Source: an uncultured bacterium
GTDB lineage: Bacteria > Patescibacteriota > Minisyncoccia > Moranbacterales > GWC2-37-73
Assembly (NCBI GenBank): GCA_903861715.1
Contig: CAIOVI010000002.1
Span: 1-37,996 of the forward strand
Length of the DNA stretch: 37,996 bases
Direction of reading: 5' to 3'
Within the stretch, counting starts at the first letter, position 1; each line of letters opens with the position of its first letter. Of the stretch, positions 21,576-29,772 are shown piece after piece. Both the position numbers and the translations under genes were made by a program. Below the pieces are notes generated by a model. It worked only from the letters and a program-made list of their open reading frames with translations, was not told the DNA's origin and did no database searches.

Positions 21576-22352
21576 TTAAAGCAAATTTTCTTTTTTCACC
21601 AACACGATTGTGCCATCCGCCATACGCACTTTGATGTCGAGCGTCAGGGCGTTGAGTTCAATCACTTCACCCTTGCCATCTTTCAATTTAACCGAGCTAT
21701 GTAATTCTGGCATGCCTGCCAACATTTGTTGATATTGCCCAGCTTCATAGGAAAGGCAGCACATGAGTCGGCCGCACACCCCTGAAATCCTTTCGCTCCC
21801 TCGATTGGCAACTTGCTGAACTCTGGCCATGTCAATTGAAATGCTTGGCAAAGCCCCTGGAAATCGCAAACAACAAAGGTCGCGCCCGCACACCCCACAT
21901 CCACCCAACTTTCGAGCTTCATCTCGCGAACCAACCTGATGCATGCGCACACTGCGATGAAAAATTTTTGAAAGATTTTTCACCAAATCTCTGAAATCAA
22001 CTCGCTCATCGGAAGTAAACAGAATGATTGAATTATTGCCATCCAAACTGACGTGCGCATCAACCAATTTCATGTTCAAACCCAAACGCTTGATTTCGCT
22101 TTTGCTCAATTTCAAAATTTCAGTTTTCTTTTCCTTGTTCTTTTCAAAAGTTTCCACATCCCGCGCTGAAGCTTTGCGAACAATGTTGGTTTTCCTTTCA
22201 TCTTTGACAAATTTGTCATTTCTTTCAATCAAACCAATTTCCGTGCCAGCCTCATCCTTGACCACCACCATATCCCCGTCAGAAAGCTCAAGCTCACTCA
22301 AGCACTTGCGAACAGGTTCCCAACTATAAACACGCACGGCATATGTATACAT
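21576..22352 (-). CDS. ricT: RicT/YaaT-like PSP1-domain protein
   Basis: This 258-aa protein carries the PSP1 C-terminal domain. Its hallmarks are VDFRDLVKNLSKIFHRSVRMHQVGSRDEARKLGGCGVCGRDLCCLRF and, later, ISGVCGRLMCCLSYE. The cysteines in GCGVCGRDLCC and the second CGRLMCC correspond to those that bind iron-sulfur clusters in the B. subtilis RicA-RicF-RicT (YaaT) complex, which stimulates RNase Y-dependent mRNA processing. CPR genomes often keep this gene. It follows tsf by 24 bp in the same operon. The symbol follows family membership; RicA and RicF partners are not visible in the window. Confidence 0.88.
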   Translation of the reverse strand: MYTYAVRVYSWEPVRKCLSELELSDGDMVVVKDEAGTEIGLIERNDKFVKDERKTNIVRKASARDVETFEKNKEKKTEILKLSKSEIKRLGLNMKLVDAHVSLDGNNSIILFTSDERVDFRDLVKNLSKIFHRSVRMHQVGSRDEARKLGGCGVCGRDLCCLRFPGALPSISIDMARVQQVANRGSERISGVCGRLMCCLSYEAGQYQQMLAGMPELHSSVKLKDGKGEVIELNALTLDIKVRMADGTIVLVKKENLL

Positions 22353-22376
22353 ATTTTCTTTTGTTCCTGATTTAAT

Positions 22377-22955
22377 TTATAGTTCGAAACGAACCATCTC
22401 GCCAACCTGAATATTTTCTCCCATTTTGGCAACATTTTCCACAATCAGATCGCCAACCGTTTTTTGAGGATCTTTCACGAAAGCTTGGGTCAAAAGCGCT
22501 GACTCTTCACGGAATTTCTTTTCTTTGCCGGCCATAATCTTTTCAAGCATTTCTGCAGGCTTGCCTTCTTGTGCCAGTTGCGCTGCCCAGATTTCTTTTT
22601 CTTTTTCAACCAGTTCAGCTGAAACTTCTTCGGGTTTGATGAACTTTGGAGCAAGCGCCGTCACATGCATGGCAATGTCCTTGGCCAATTGTTGAAAATC
22701 TTCATTACGAGCCACAAAATCAGTTTCACAAAGCAATTTGATCAGCGTGCCAACTTTGTTGTTGGAATGGATGTAGGAAACCACCACTCCTTCCTTGGCT
22801 TCTTTTTCAGCTCGCTTGAGCGCTTTGCCAGCGCCCTGCTTGCGCAAAATTTCAATGGCTTTTTCTTCATTGCCACCCGCTTCATCAATGGCTTTTTTGA
22901 CCGCCACCATGCCAGCTCCAGTTTTTTCTCTTATTTTTTTGATCAGTTCCAACAT
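22377..22955 (-). CDS. tsf: Translation elongation factor Ts
   Basis: EF-Ts is the guanine-nucleotide exchange factor of EF-Tu. The 192-aa protein has the N-terminal UBA-like domain (LIKKIREKTGAGMVAVKKAIDEAGGNEEKAIEILRKQG), the core with TDFVARNEDF (the EF-Tu contact, about 79-88), and the C-terminal QAFVKDPQKTVGDLIVENVAKMGENIQVGEMVRFEL. It is of the short type, lacking the second half of the E. coli core, as is common in compact genomes. It lies downstream of rpsB in the classic rpsB-tsf order. Confidence 0.97.
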   Translation of the reverse strand: MLELIKKIREKTGAGMVAVKKAIDEAGGNEEKAIEILRKQGAGKALKRAEKEAKEGVVVSYIHSNNKVGTLIKLLCETDFVARNEDFQQLAKDIAMHVTALAPKFIKPEEVSAELVEKEKEIWAAQLAQEGKPAEMLEKIMAGKEKKFREESALLTQAFVKDPQKTVGDLIVENVAKMGENIQVGEMVRFEL

Positions 22956-23073
22956 AATTGTTACTTTACAGAATTACACAGAATTAGACAGAGCGACACA
23001 GAAAGAACTTCCGTGTATCTGTGTTTATTCTGTTTTTCTCAGTGTTTTTCTGTTTATTATTTATCTATTTATT
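22956..23073. repeat. rpsB-tsf spacer with imperfect inverted repeats
   Basis: The 118-bp spacer between rpsB and tsf holds several copies of ACAGAATTA/CACAGA on one side and TCTGTG/TTCTGT on the other, able to fold into a long imperfect hairpin. It lacks a clean T tract. It may tune tsf expression relative to rpsB, or it may be a dispersed repeat. Confidence 0.45.
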
Positions 23074-23844
23074 TTACGCTTCTGTAATCGCCTTAAAGAC
23101 GTAGGAAAGAATGATTCGCAGTGATGAAATCGCATCATCATTGGCTGGAATTGGAAAGTCAATCTTGGTCGGATCAGTGTTGGTGTCAGCAATGGCAATG
23201 ACTGGCACGCCCATTTTGCGAGCTTCAGTAATGGCCAAATTGTCTTCTTTGATGCTGGCAGCAAAAATGGCGCCCGGCAGTTCCGTCATAAATTTGATCC
23301 CGCCCATCCGTTTTTCCATCTTTTCAAGCTCTTCAATTTTTTTCATTTGTTCAAACTTGGTGTATTTTTTGTATTCATTGCGAGCCAGCTTGTCTTGAGA
23401 TTCAACCAAATAGCGAGTGCGGCCACGGATAATTTTGAAGTTGGTGAAAGTTCCGCCCAACCAACGTTCAGTCACGAAAGGCATGTTTGAAACCTGGGCC
23501 ACGTCGCGAATCAAATCTTTGGCTTGAATTTTGGTTCCTACAAAAAGAATATTTTTGCCACTTTTTTTGATGGCTTTGATGAAATCAAGCGCTTCTCGCA
23601 GTTTTTCTTGAGTCTTTTGCAAGTCAATAATGTTGATGCCTTTGCGAGTGGTGAAAATATATTCATCCATCTTTGGATTGCGACGCGCCTTCTGATGACC
23701 AAAATGAACTCCATTTTTCATCATTTCTTCGAGCGTAAACTCGATCTTGGACACATCAAGAGAAGCGAAATAGTTTTCTCGCTCAACTGCTTTTTTTGCC
23801 ACAACCGCCTCAGGAGCGACTGTCTGCACATCTTTTTCTGCCAT
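23074..23844 (-). CDS. rpsB: 30S ribosomal protein S2
   Basis: S2 is a primary component of the small-subunit head/body junction. The 256-aa product contains FTLEEMMKNGVHFGHQKARRNPKMDEYIFTTRKGINIIDLQKT, ILFVGTKIQAKDLIRDVA, ERWLGGTFTNFKII, and PVIAIADTNTDPTKIDFPIPANDDAISSLRII, covering the whole family. The start at 23844 (MAEKDVQTVAPEAVV) gives a short extra N-terminal stretch of about 30 residues before the conserved core; an upstream in-frame ATG at 23883 is less likely. It is the first gene of the operon rpsB-tsf-ricT-TPR and is preceded by a strong promoter and a leader of about 185 nt. Confidence 0.97.
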   Translation of the reverse strand: MAEKDVQTVAPEAVVAKKAVERENYFASLDVSKIEFTLEEMMKNGVHFGHQKARRNPKMDEYIFTTRKGINIIDLQKTQEKLREALDFIKAIKKSGKNILFVGTKIQAKDLIRDVAQVSNMPFVTERWLGGTFTNFKIIRGRTRYLVESQDKLARNEYKKYTKFEQMKKIEELEKMEKRMGGIKFMTELPGAIFAASIKEDNLAITEARKMGVPVIAIADTNTDPTKIDFPIPANDDAISSLRIILSYVFKAITEA

Positions 23845-24065
23845 GTTTTTTTTGCCCTGCTGAAATTCTGCCTGAGGCAGCAAACCAAACCGAGCTTTTT
23901 CCTTAATTATTACTGTCTGCCCATTAAAGGCAGTGCAATCACCTACTTTTCCCTTTTTTCGGCCTCAATCCCAATGAAATTGGGACAGGAAGAGGTCAGA
24001 GAAAGTATGTTTTTGTCAAATAGTGAGTACAAGACCAAGTATAGCACAGCCCACCCCCTTGTCAA
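23845..24065 (-). promoter_or_regulatory. rpsB promoter and structured leader
   Basis: On the minus strand a -35 TTGACA (24060-24065), a 16-nt spacer and a -10 TATACT (24038-24043) make a near-consensus promoter. The leader of about 185 nt holds two small hairpins, CCCAAT-TTC-ATTGGG and CTGCC...GGCAG, in keeping with autoregulatory r-protein leaders, though I cannot match it to a named class. A second TTGACA lies about 50 nt downstream (near 24014). Confidence 0.7.
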
Positions 24066-24187
24066 TTCTGCGCATCCATGCTACGGTAGCTGAGTGCTCA
24101 ATTTATCTATTTTAATGTTATTTGCCCGCCTCTCACCAGCAAGTGGATTTTTCCGCTATTGAAGACGGCTAAATCCATACGACATCT

Positions 24188-24469
24188 ATGAAAAAAACAA
24201 TTCACCCAACTTATTATCCGCAGGCAACAATTACTTGTTCATGTGGAGCAGTTTTGACAACCGGCTCAACTCAGGCTGAGATGACCACGGAAATCTGCAG
24301 CGCTTGCCACCCTTTCTACACTGGCAAGAAAAAAATGATTGACACCACCGGACGCGTTGATCGCTTCAAAAAACTTTCTGAAAAAGCCGCTGTGAAAAAA
24401 GAAGCTATCAAGGCCAAGCCAGCCAAGGTTGTCAAAGCAAAAGCTGAAAAGAAAGTTGAGAAGAAATAG
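24188..24469 (+). CDS. rpmE: 50S ribosomal protein L31
   Basis: This 93-aa protein starts [27 protein letters not shown] and has [28 protein letters not shown], which is L31 of the zinc-binding type (C17, C19, C37, C40). The conserved domain ends near residue 66; a Lys/Ala-rich tail ([26 protein letters not shown]) follows, as in many CPR and actinobacterial L31 proteins. It is transcribed divergently from rpsB and ends with its own terminator. A spacer of about 120 bp upstream shows no clear promoter to me. Confidence 0.97.
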   Translation: MKKTIHPTYYPQATITCSCGAVLTTGSTQAEMTTEICSACHPFYTGKKKMIDTTGRVDRFKKLSEKAAVKKEAIKAKPAKVVKAKAEKKVEKK

Positions 24470-24486
24470 TTTTTCTTTTCTTGATA

Positions 24487-24512
24487 TAAAAAAGCCCGCA
24501 GGGGCTTTTTTT
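24487..24512 (+). terminator. rpmE terminator
   Basis: AAAAAGCCC and GGGGCTTTTTTT pair around GCA, a GC-rich stem with a T7 tail 18 bp after the rpmE stop. Confidence 0.85.
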
Positions 24513-24633
24513 GATAACATAAAATGTAAAAAAGTGTCTTTAAAAGAGATTGTACAAATAATGCTAATGTGCTACATTATAAATAAGCTTGTCAAATGAC
24601 ATTTCAAAAAACACCATAACAAAGTAACAGCTT

Positions 24634-25275
24634 ATGCGCACTGAATTACTAAACACAATTCACAATATCGATTGTCTTGATGGGTTTAAAATGATTCCGG
24701 AAAACTCAATCGATCTCATTCTGACAGATCCTCCATATGGCCTGAACAAAGCAGGCATAAAGAATGACCAAGATTTGAGTTTGTTTTATGCATCACTCCC
24801 AGAAAGTTACCGTGTATTAAAAAAAGATTCTTTTTATATTACCTTTTTTAGTACTAAATTTTTACCAGCTGTTTTTAAAAATAATCCCTTTGAATATTTT
24901 TGGAATTTTATTCTTTACTGCCCAAATGCCAGTGTGAATTCGCCTATTGGCTTTACCAAATATATGTCCTGTATTGTCTTTAAAAAAGGAAATCCGAAGA
25001 TGGTTAACCGAAAAAAAGATATTTTTCTAGATACACCTGGCAAGATGATTGAACCAGATGAGGGCTTCATAAACCACCCAACCCCAAAACCGAAAACATT
25101 TATCAAGGAACTACTGATGCTTTTTTCAGAAGAAAAAGCCGTCGTCCTGGATCCCTTTCTTGGAAGTGGAAGCACGGCAGTAGCCTGTAAACAACTAAAG
25201 AGAAGCTATATTGGATTTGAAATTAGCGAAAACTACTGCAAATTAGCTAATGAACGACTAAAAAAAATAAAATGA
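24634..25275 (+). CDS. DNA methyltransferase, Type II RM system, beta-type
   Basis: This 213-aa N4/N6 amino-methyltransferase has catalytic motif IV TDPPYG (31-36) in the N-terminal part and AdoMet motif I LDPFLGSGSTAVAC near the C-terminus (about 170-183), giving the beta order. The middle (about 90-130) is short, so the target-recognition domain is small. It overlaps the next methyltransferase by 4 bp, so both are made together. A 12-bp palindrome (TGTCAAATGACA) at about 24590-24601, upstream of the start, is a possible control site. Confidence 0.93.
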   Translation: MRTELLNTIHNIDCLDGFKMIPENSIDLILTDPPYGLNKAGIKNDQDLSLFYASLPESYRVLKKDSFYITFFSTKFLPAVFKNNPFEYFWNFILYCPNASVNSPIGFTKYMSCIVFKKGNPKMVNRKKDIFLDTPGKMIEPDEGFINHPTPKPKTFIKELLMLFSEEKAVVLDPFLGSGSTAVACKQLKRSYIGFEISENYCKLANERLKKIK

Positions 25276-26402
25276 AAAGCAAAAAAGAAATACTGGGGCA
25301 ATACTTTACCAAAGTTGAAATTGTTCATAATCTACTGAACTTATTTTTGTCATACAAAAAATGTGAAAAAAACATTAAAATTCTTGAACCAGCCCTTGGA
25401 ACCGGAAATTTCATCAAAATCTTAAGAGAAAAAAAGTTTTCCAACGTTGATGGTTGTGAAATTGATGCGGACTTGGCTCCAGAGCCATCAGATTTCTTCG
25501 AAATGCCAACAACTCAGAAATATGACTTAGTTATTGGCAACCCTCCCTTCAGTAAATACAATTTGGAAGAAAGTTACTTCAATATCAAAGAGCATCTCTC
25601 CTTCAGTCCTCCAACTTCAACATATTTAACAAAAAATGAGGCTGGCAAGAACAAGGAAAAAATTGAAAATATATTTCTGCTTAAAGGATTGCAACACTTA
25701 AAAGACAGCACATCTTCAATTGCTTTTATTTTGCCGATTTCTTTTTTCATTAAAAACAAAAACAAATCAGTGAAAAACGAACTTTTGAAAAATTTTTCCA
25801 CTATCATCATCTACCAGGATGACAAAGTTTGGTTTGATAAGAACATCCCTTGCTGTTTTGCTATTTTTACTAATTTAGAAAAACTCAAGAATAAAATTGT
25901 CCTTATCTATGAAAACGGCAAGAAAAATGAGGAAGTTTTTGAAATTGAAAAAATTCACGAGGAGCTTATCCCTCAAGTTGTCTTTCACAAAAATAATGGA
26001 CACATAAACAATGCCAAGGGTGTGCCACTTTCAGAATTTTTCAAAACAAAAAAAGTTAAAATCAAAAAATCATACAAAGAAAATAACGTCTCAGCAAAAA
26101 ATATTCTGGAAAAAAGCACCATCCCAGAAAATAAAACAACTGAAAATTACAAAATCGCAATTGTGAGAGTTGGAAATTCAAGTGTTGGGAAATGCGGGCT
26201 AATCAATGAGCACGAAGATGTCCTAAATGATATGTTTTACGTTTTTGATTTGAAAGATCAATACACTAAAAATAAAGCAATTAAGGAAAACATCTGCAAC
26301 CAAATCAATGCTAATCCTGATTATTTCAAAAAAATAACCTGCCGAGTTGGAAGCAAATCAATCAAAAAGGAGGACATTTTAAATTTTAAAGTCATTGTCT
26401 AA
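25272..26402 (+). CDS. DNA adenine methyltransferase, Type II RM system, gamma-type
   Basis: This 376-aa enzyme has the gamma-class motif order: motif X ILGQYFT (7-13), AdoMet motif I EPALGTGNF (39-47), an acidic CEID (about 62-65), then catalytic motif IV NPPF (90-93) in VIGNPPFSKYN. A large C-terminal target-recognition region follows (about 190-376). NPPF/NPPY in this order is typical of N6-adenine enzymes such as TaqI-like methyltransferases. Its ATG overlaps the stop of the upstream methyltransferase. Two methyltransferases of different classes for one endonuclease suggest an asymmetric recognition site, each enzyme methylating one strand. Confidence 0.92.
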   Translation: MKSKKEILGQYFTKVEIVHNLLNLFLSYKKCEKNIKILEPALGTGNFIKILREKKFSNVDGCEIDADLAPEPSDFFEMPTTQKYDLVIGNPPFSKYNLEESYFNIKEHLSFSPPTSTYLTKNEAGKNKEKIENIFLLKGLQHLKDSTSSIAFILPISFFIKNKNKSVKNELLKNFSTIIIYQDDKVWFDKNIPCCFAIFTNLEKLKNKIVLIYENGKKNEEVFEIEKIHEELIPQVVFHKNNGHINNAKGVPLSEFFKTKKVKIKKSYKENNVSAKNILEKSTIPENKTTENYKIAIVRVGNSSVGKCGLINEHEDVLNDMFYVFDLKDQYTKNKAIKENICNQINANPDYFKKITCRVGSKSIKKEDILNFKVIV

Positions 26403-26428
26403 GAATATTGCCTTTAATTTTCGAAAGC

Positions 26429-27031
26429 TTACTTGTCATTAAATTTTCTTGGACCATGCTTTATCGCTTGGCCAAAAATATGACCACGAAACTCATTTTT
26501 TTCAGATGGTTCTCCAAACAATTCAAGGTAATTTTTAAAATTAAGATTGCATTGCACTCTTCTTTGATTTTTACTATCGATTTTGTGAGTTATAGTTAAA
26601 AGTCCCATTTTGTCTTTTCTTTCTTTTTTCCATTTCCTGGCAAATTCGATCCCCTGCTTTTGCCCAATTTTGCCTGCCGGAAAAATTTTTATTTTTTTGT
26701 CAAAGCTCCTGAGTTCTTCTAAAGAAATTCCGCCTCTCATTTCTTTTAAGCTTTCCAGGGTTATATCGATTTCATCAACACTTTTGATTATCTTTTTTCC
26801 CTTGAGCTGTTGCCACCTGCCAACAACAAGTGTGAACGGTTCCGCAATTTCCCAAATTCTCAAAGCACTTCCGAATTCCAATGCGTTCTTTGCTCCCATG
26901 AATTTAACACTAATGGGAATTTCATTTGGAATATCCCATTTTTGAGTATAATTAAAAGCAAGTTTTTCCACGCCAAGAACACATTTGACCCAATTCTCAA
27001 AAACAAATCCATGACTTTGAACTTCTGTCAT
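26429..27031 (-). CDS. Probable Type II restriction endonuclease
   Basis: This is a 200-aa protein with no signal peptide. NYTQKWDIPNEIPISVKFMG (27-46) carries an acidic residue (D33) followed by a strand ending ISVK (K43), compatible with a degenerate PD-(D/E)xK nuclease core; then come GSALRIWEIAEPFTLVVGRWQQLKGKKIIKSVDEI and a basic stretch ARKWKKERKDK. Type II endonucleases are poorly conserved, so context carries the call: it is convergent with two DNA methyltransferase genes (26-bp gap) and overlaps an XRE controller-like gene by 4 bp, a standard C-R arrangement. Its exact family is not recognised. Confidence 0.7.
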   Translation of the reverse strand: MTEVQSHGFVFENWVKCVLGVEKLAFNYTQKWDIPNEIPISVKFMGAKNALEFGSALRIWEIAEPFTLVVGRWQQLKGKKIIKSVDEIDITLESLKEMRGGISLEELRSFDKKIKIFPAGKIGQKQGIEFARKWKKERKDKMGLLTITHKIDSKNQRRVQCNLNFKNYLELFGEPSEKNEFRGHIFGQAIKHGPRKFNDK

Positions 27032-27243
27032 ATAAAATAGGTTATTTTTTTATTATAAATCTTGGCCAATATCTTTAATTCCACTGCATCAATTCGCCGC
27101 TCTCCTTTTTCAATTTTTGAAACATAGGACTGAGGTTTTCCAATTTTTTGAGCAACTTCAAATTGTTTAAAACCAGCCTCTTTTCTGGCCTTGAGCAATT
27201 TTTGGGTTATCTCCTTATATTCTTTTGTGTAAATTGTAGACAT
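27028..27243 (-). CDS. XRE-family controller (C) protein of the RM system
   Basis: This 71-aa protein is a single helix-turn-helix domain: ITQKLLKARKEAGFKQFEVAQKIGKPQSYVSKIEKGERRIDAVELKILAKIYNKKITYF. The size matches restriction-modification controller proteins, which first repress and then activate the endonuclease gene so that methylation comes first. The endonuclease gene starts inside its last codons (4-bp overlap). A dyad sits upstream between possible -35 and -10 elements, as expected for autoregulation. Confidence 0.85.
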   Translation of the reverse strand: MSTIYTKEYKEITQKLLKARKEAGFKQFEVAQKIGKPQSYVSKIEKGERRIDAVELKILAKIYNKKITYFI

Positions 27244-27269
27244 CTTAATATTTTTAGCAATAGCTTAAG

Positions 27270-27302
27270 TTTATATCCTATTGTAGAATATCCCAAAATA
27301 GG
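27270..27302 (-). promoter_or_regulatory. Candidate operator/promoter of the controller gene
   Basis: ATATCCTATTGTAGAATAT (27273-27291) is an imperfect 19-bp dyad. A wider CCTATT...AATAGG pair spans 27277-27302. The dyad lies against a -10-like TATAAA (27270-27275, minus strand), a place where binding would block the promoter. Confidence 0.4.
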
Positions 27303-27374
27303 TTTTAATAAAAAGACACACTACACTATAGCCTTTACAACTGGCCTTAAACCGGCTATAATCAAGTGACTATG

Positions 27375-27500
27375 CTCGGTAGTGAGAATTCAAAAACAAT
27401 CGAGTATTTTCAAAAAACAAAAAATACCTGTTCTATATTAAAGTTTTTAGTAGCAAGGAGGTTTAATTGAGCGTAGCTCATTTGAATTTCTACTACCGAG
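27375..27500 (+). promoter_or_regulatory. prfA leader bounded by 20-bp inverted arms
   Basis: CTCGGTAGTGAGAATTCAAA (27375-27394) is matched by its near-complement at 27481-27500, the last 20 nt before the prfA ATG. TAGTAG near 27449-27454 could pair with the same CTACTA, giving two mutually exclusive folds. The Shine-Dalgarno AAGGAGG (27455-27461) sits in the enclosed loop, 40 nt before prfA, and serves a small upstream frame instead. Confidence 0.5.
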
Positions 27501-27508
27501 ATGAATGA
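27467..27508 (+). CDS. 13-aa leader peptide upstream of prfA
   Basis: A TTG start 5 nt after a perfect AAGGAGG opens a 13-codon frame (read as [13 protein letters not shown]) whose TGA lies inside prfA, overlapping its ATG by 8 nt. prfA itself has no good ribosome site, so translation of this short frame probably delivers ribosomes to prfA by coupling. It ends in TGA, which RF1 does not read, so direct feedback through RF1 termination is not expected. Confidence 0.5.
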   Translation: MSVAHLNFYYRDE

Positions 27509-28577
27509 AAAACTAAACCTCATTAAAAAAGAATACGAAGATATCACAGCCGAGCTAAGCGCTCCGGAGATTTTAAATGATTCCAAAAAAATGGCCACCC
27601 TTGGCAAAAGACAATCCGAACTTTCCGAAATGGTTGGCAAAATTGATGAGTTGGAAAAGATCAGCAAGAGCATGAAAGAAAATGCTGAAATGATCAACGC
27701 AGCCGAAGAAGATCCAGAGATGAAGCAAATGGCCATGGAAGAAAACATCGGGCTAGCTGGGCGCAAAGCTGAGTTGGAAAAAGAAATTGAGTTGATGCTG
27801 TTGCCCAAAGATCCCAATGATCACAAAAATGTCATTGTGGAAATTCGCGGTGGCGCCGGTGGCGATGAATCCAGTCTTTTTGCAGCCAGTCTTTTTCGCA
27901 TGTATGGAAAATTCGCCGAAAAAAATCGTTGGCAGATTTCAGTTTTGAATTCCAACCAAACCGAAGTCGGCGGTTTCAAAGAAATCGTGTTTGAAATCAA
28001 TGGCAGAGCAGATAATCCAGTTTTTGCCAAAATGAAATTCGAATCCGGCGTGCACCGCGTCCAGCGCATTCCCGAAACTGAAAAGCAAGGCCGCATCCAC
28101 ACTTCCACGGCCACCGTGGCGGTGTTGCCTGAAGCGGAAGAAGTTGATTTGGTCATCAATGACAACGATTTGCGCATCGACACTTTTTGTTCCTCGGGCC
28201 CTGGCGGACAATCCGTCAACACCACCAAAAGCGCCGTGCGCATCACCCACATTCCAACTGGCGTGGTTGTTTCTTGCCAAGATGAAAAATCTCAAATGAA
28301 AAACAAAGACAAGGCTTTGAAAGTTTTGCGTTCTCGCTTGCTCCAAACGCAAGAAGAAAAAATTGCCAAAGAATTGGGCGATGCTCGCAAAAGCCAAATC
28401 GGCACTGGCGATCGCAGTGAAAAAATCCGAACCTACAACTATCCTCAAGACCGCATCACCGATCACCGCATCAAACAATCTTGGAGCAATATCGAAGGAA
28501 TCTTGGCCGGCGATCTTGACCCAATTATTTCCGCCATCAGCGAAGAAGACACTAGGCTTAAAATGGCTAATTCCTAA
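27501..28577 (+). CDS. prfA: Peptide chain release factor 1
   Basis: RF1 ends translation at UAA and UAG. The 358-aa product keeps GGAGGDES (about 117-124), the stop-codon-recognition tripeptide PET (191-193) in [26 protein letters not shown], the catalytic GGQ (235-237) in [20 protein letters not shown], and the C-terminal [14 protein letters not shown]. PxT rather than SPF marks RF1, not RF2. Length and all domains are normal. The start follows an overlapping leader peptide. prmC, which methylates the GGQ glutamine, lies 178 bp downstream on the same strand. Confidence 0.97.
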   Translation: MNEKLNLIKKEYEDITAELSAPEILNDSKKMATLGKRQSELSEMVGKIDELEKISKSMKENAEMINAAEEDPEMKQMAMEENIGLAGRKAELEKEIELMLLPKDPNDHKNVIVEIRGGAGGDESSLFAASLFRMYGKFAEKNRWQISVLNSNQTEVGGFKEIVFEINGRADNPVFAKMKFESGVHRVQRIPETEKQGRIHTSTATVAVLPEAEEVDLVINDNDLRIDTFCSSGPGGQSVNTTKSAVRITHIPTGVVVSCQDEKSQMKNKDKALKVLRSRLLQTQEEKIAKELGDARKSQIGTGDRSEKIRTYNYPQDRITDHRIKQSWSNIEGILAGDLDPIISAISEEDTRLKMANS

Positions 28578-28612
28578 TGTCTAATATTTAGAATACAAAG
28601 TTAATATATTAG

Positions 28613-28713
28613 GTGTCTTTGCGAGTCAGCCAGCAGGCAGACGAAGCAATCCAGGACGATGCATGGCTCTGGATCGCCACGTATTTTTGATTACAAAAAT
28701 CCTCGCGATGACG
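28613..28713. repeat. Dispersed palindromic repeat of the TTGCGAGTC...GCGATGACG type
   Basis: The prfA-prmC spacer contains TCTTTGCGAGTC, GACGAAGCAATCCAG, an inverted CTGGATCGCC, and CTCGCGATGACGC. These are the parts of a repeat family I know from many bacterial genomes, with outer arms that can pair. No gene lies in this spacer. Confidence 0.65.
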
Positions 28714-28755
28714 CTCTTATTTATTGTTTAAATGTTTATATATTTAGATGCTTAA

Positions 28756-29658
28756 ATGACCATGACTATCGAGGAAATTATTAAAAAATATTCAAATAAG
28801 CTCGACCGACTAGACCTCGAACTTATCCTGGCTCACTCTCTTGGCAAAACAAGGGAGTTTGTTTTAGTGCATCAAGATTATGAAATACAAACAGTTAAAA
28901 TTGAAAATTTAAAATTTAAAATTTCCCAAAGGATAAAAGGTAAGCCTATTGCGTATATCACGGGGCACAAAGAATTTTATGGCTTGGATTTTATTGTTAA
29001 TAAGAATACACTGGTGCCGCGGCCGGAAACAGAAATGCTAGTAGAAAATGTTCTGCATTTTATACAAGATACAAGATACAAGATACAAGATACAAGAATA
29101 GTGGATGTAGGAACTGGCAGTGGAAACATAATCATATCACTTGCAAAAAATGCTAAAAATTTCAAATTTCAAATTTCAAATTTCAAATTTTACGGAATTG
29201 ATATTTCAGCTGAGGCGCTCAAAGTTGCCAAGAAAAATGCCAGACTTCATGGCGTTGAGAAAAAAATAAAATTCCTCCAGGGAAATTTGCTTGAACCATT
29301 TTTGAGAAATATCAAGCCATCAGTCACCAGTCACCACTCACTAATAATCACCGCAAATTTACCGTATTTATCAAAAGAAATTTATCAGAGTGCGCCAATT
29401 GACGTGAAAAAATATGAGCCCAAATCAGCCCTATATAGCGCCGAAGGTGGTCTGGCGCACTATCACGAACTACTTTTGCAACTTAAAACTAGCCATGTTC
29501 CATGTTCTATGTTCCATGTTTCATGCTTCCTCGAAATCAGCCCAGAGCAAAAAAATCCCCTTTCCAAAATTATCAAGAATATTTTTCCTACCGCTAAAAT
29601 CAGTTTCGAAAAAGACCTGGCCGGGAAATGGCGGGTTTGCAAAATCGAAATACAATAA
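28756..29658 (+). CDS. prmC: Release factor glutamine methyltransferase PrmC
   Basis: PrmC (HemK) methylates the GGQ glutamine of RF1/RF2. The 300-aa protein has an N-terminal helical domain (LDRLDLELILAHSLGKTREFVLVHQ), PIAYITGHKEFYGLDF, LVPRPETE, AdoMet motif I DVGTGSGN (117-124), and the catalytic NPPY motif here as NLPY (201-204, TANLPYLS). The C-terminal FEKDLAGKWRVCKIE is normal. Four stretches are coded by heptanucleotide tandem repeats: residues about 102-113, 135-145, 189-195 and 245-257. They fall between conserved blocks and add roughly 20 residues over typical PrmC. The first Met (28756) or Met3 may be the start. Neighbouring prfA makes functional pairing clear. Confidence 0.94.
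   Translation: MTMTIEEIIKKYSNKLDRLDLELILAHSLGKTREFVLVHQDYEIQTVKIENLKFKISQRIKGKPIAYITGHKEFYGLDFIVNKNTLVPRPETEMLVENVLHFIQDTRYKIQDTRIVDVGTGSGNIIISLAKNAKNFKFQISNFKFYGIDISAEALKVAKKNARLHGVEKKIKFLQGNLLEPFLRNIKPSVTSHHSLIITANLPYLSKEIYQSAPIDVKKYEPKSALYSAEGGLAHYHELLLQLKTSHVPCSMFHVSCFLEISPEQKNPLSKIIKNIFPTAKISFEKDLAGKWRVCKIEIQ
29062..29096 (+). repeat. Heptamer tandem repeat ATACAAG x5 inside prmC
   Basis: Five exact copies of the 7-bp unit ATACAAG. Further heptamer arrays in the same gene are TTTCAAA x4 (about 29160-29190), CAGTCAC x2 plus CACTCAC (29321-29341) and CCATGTT-type x5 (about 29493-29527). Confidence 0.9.
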
Positions 29659-29661
29659 CTT

Positions 29662-29765
29662 ATACCAAATCAACTAAAACACTGTTAGTTTCAAGGAGGC
29701 TCAACCTCCATTATGGAGGTTGAGCCTCCAACGTCTATCTACAACTAATTAAGTTAATTCCGTAT
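29662..29765. mobile_element. 104-bp MITE-like element, copy 1
   Basis: The ends are imperfect inverted repeats (left ATACCAAATCAACTAA, right read inward ATACGGAATTAACTTAA). The centre is a 35-nt hairpin (29695-29729) with a 17-bp stem. Copy 2 at 31741-31844 has the same length and differs at five positions. No coding capacity. Confidence 0.75.
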
Positions 29766-29772
29766 TATTTTT

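Noticed and set aside
27821-28478. Long minus-strand frames opposite prfA
   Set aside because: They are shadows of RF1, which has all its motifs on the plus strand.
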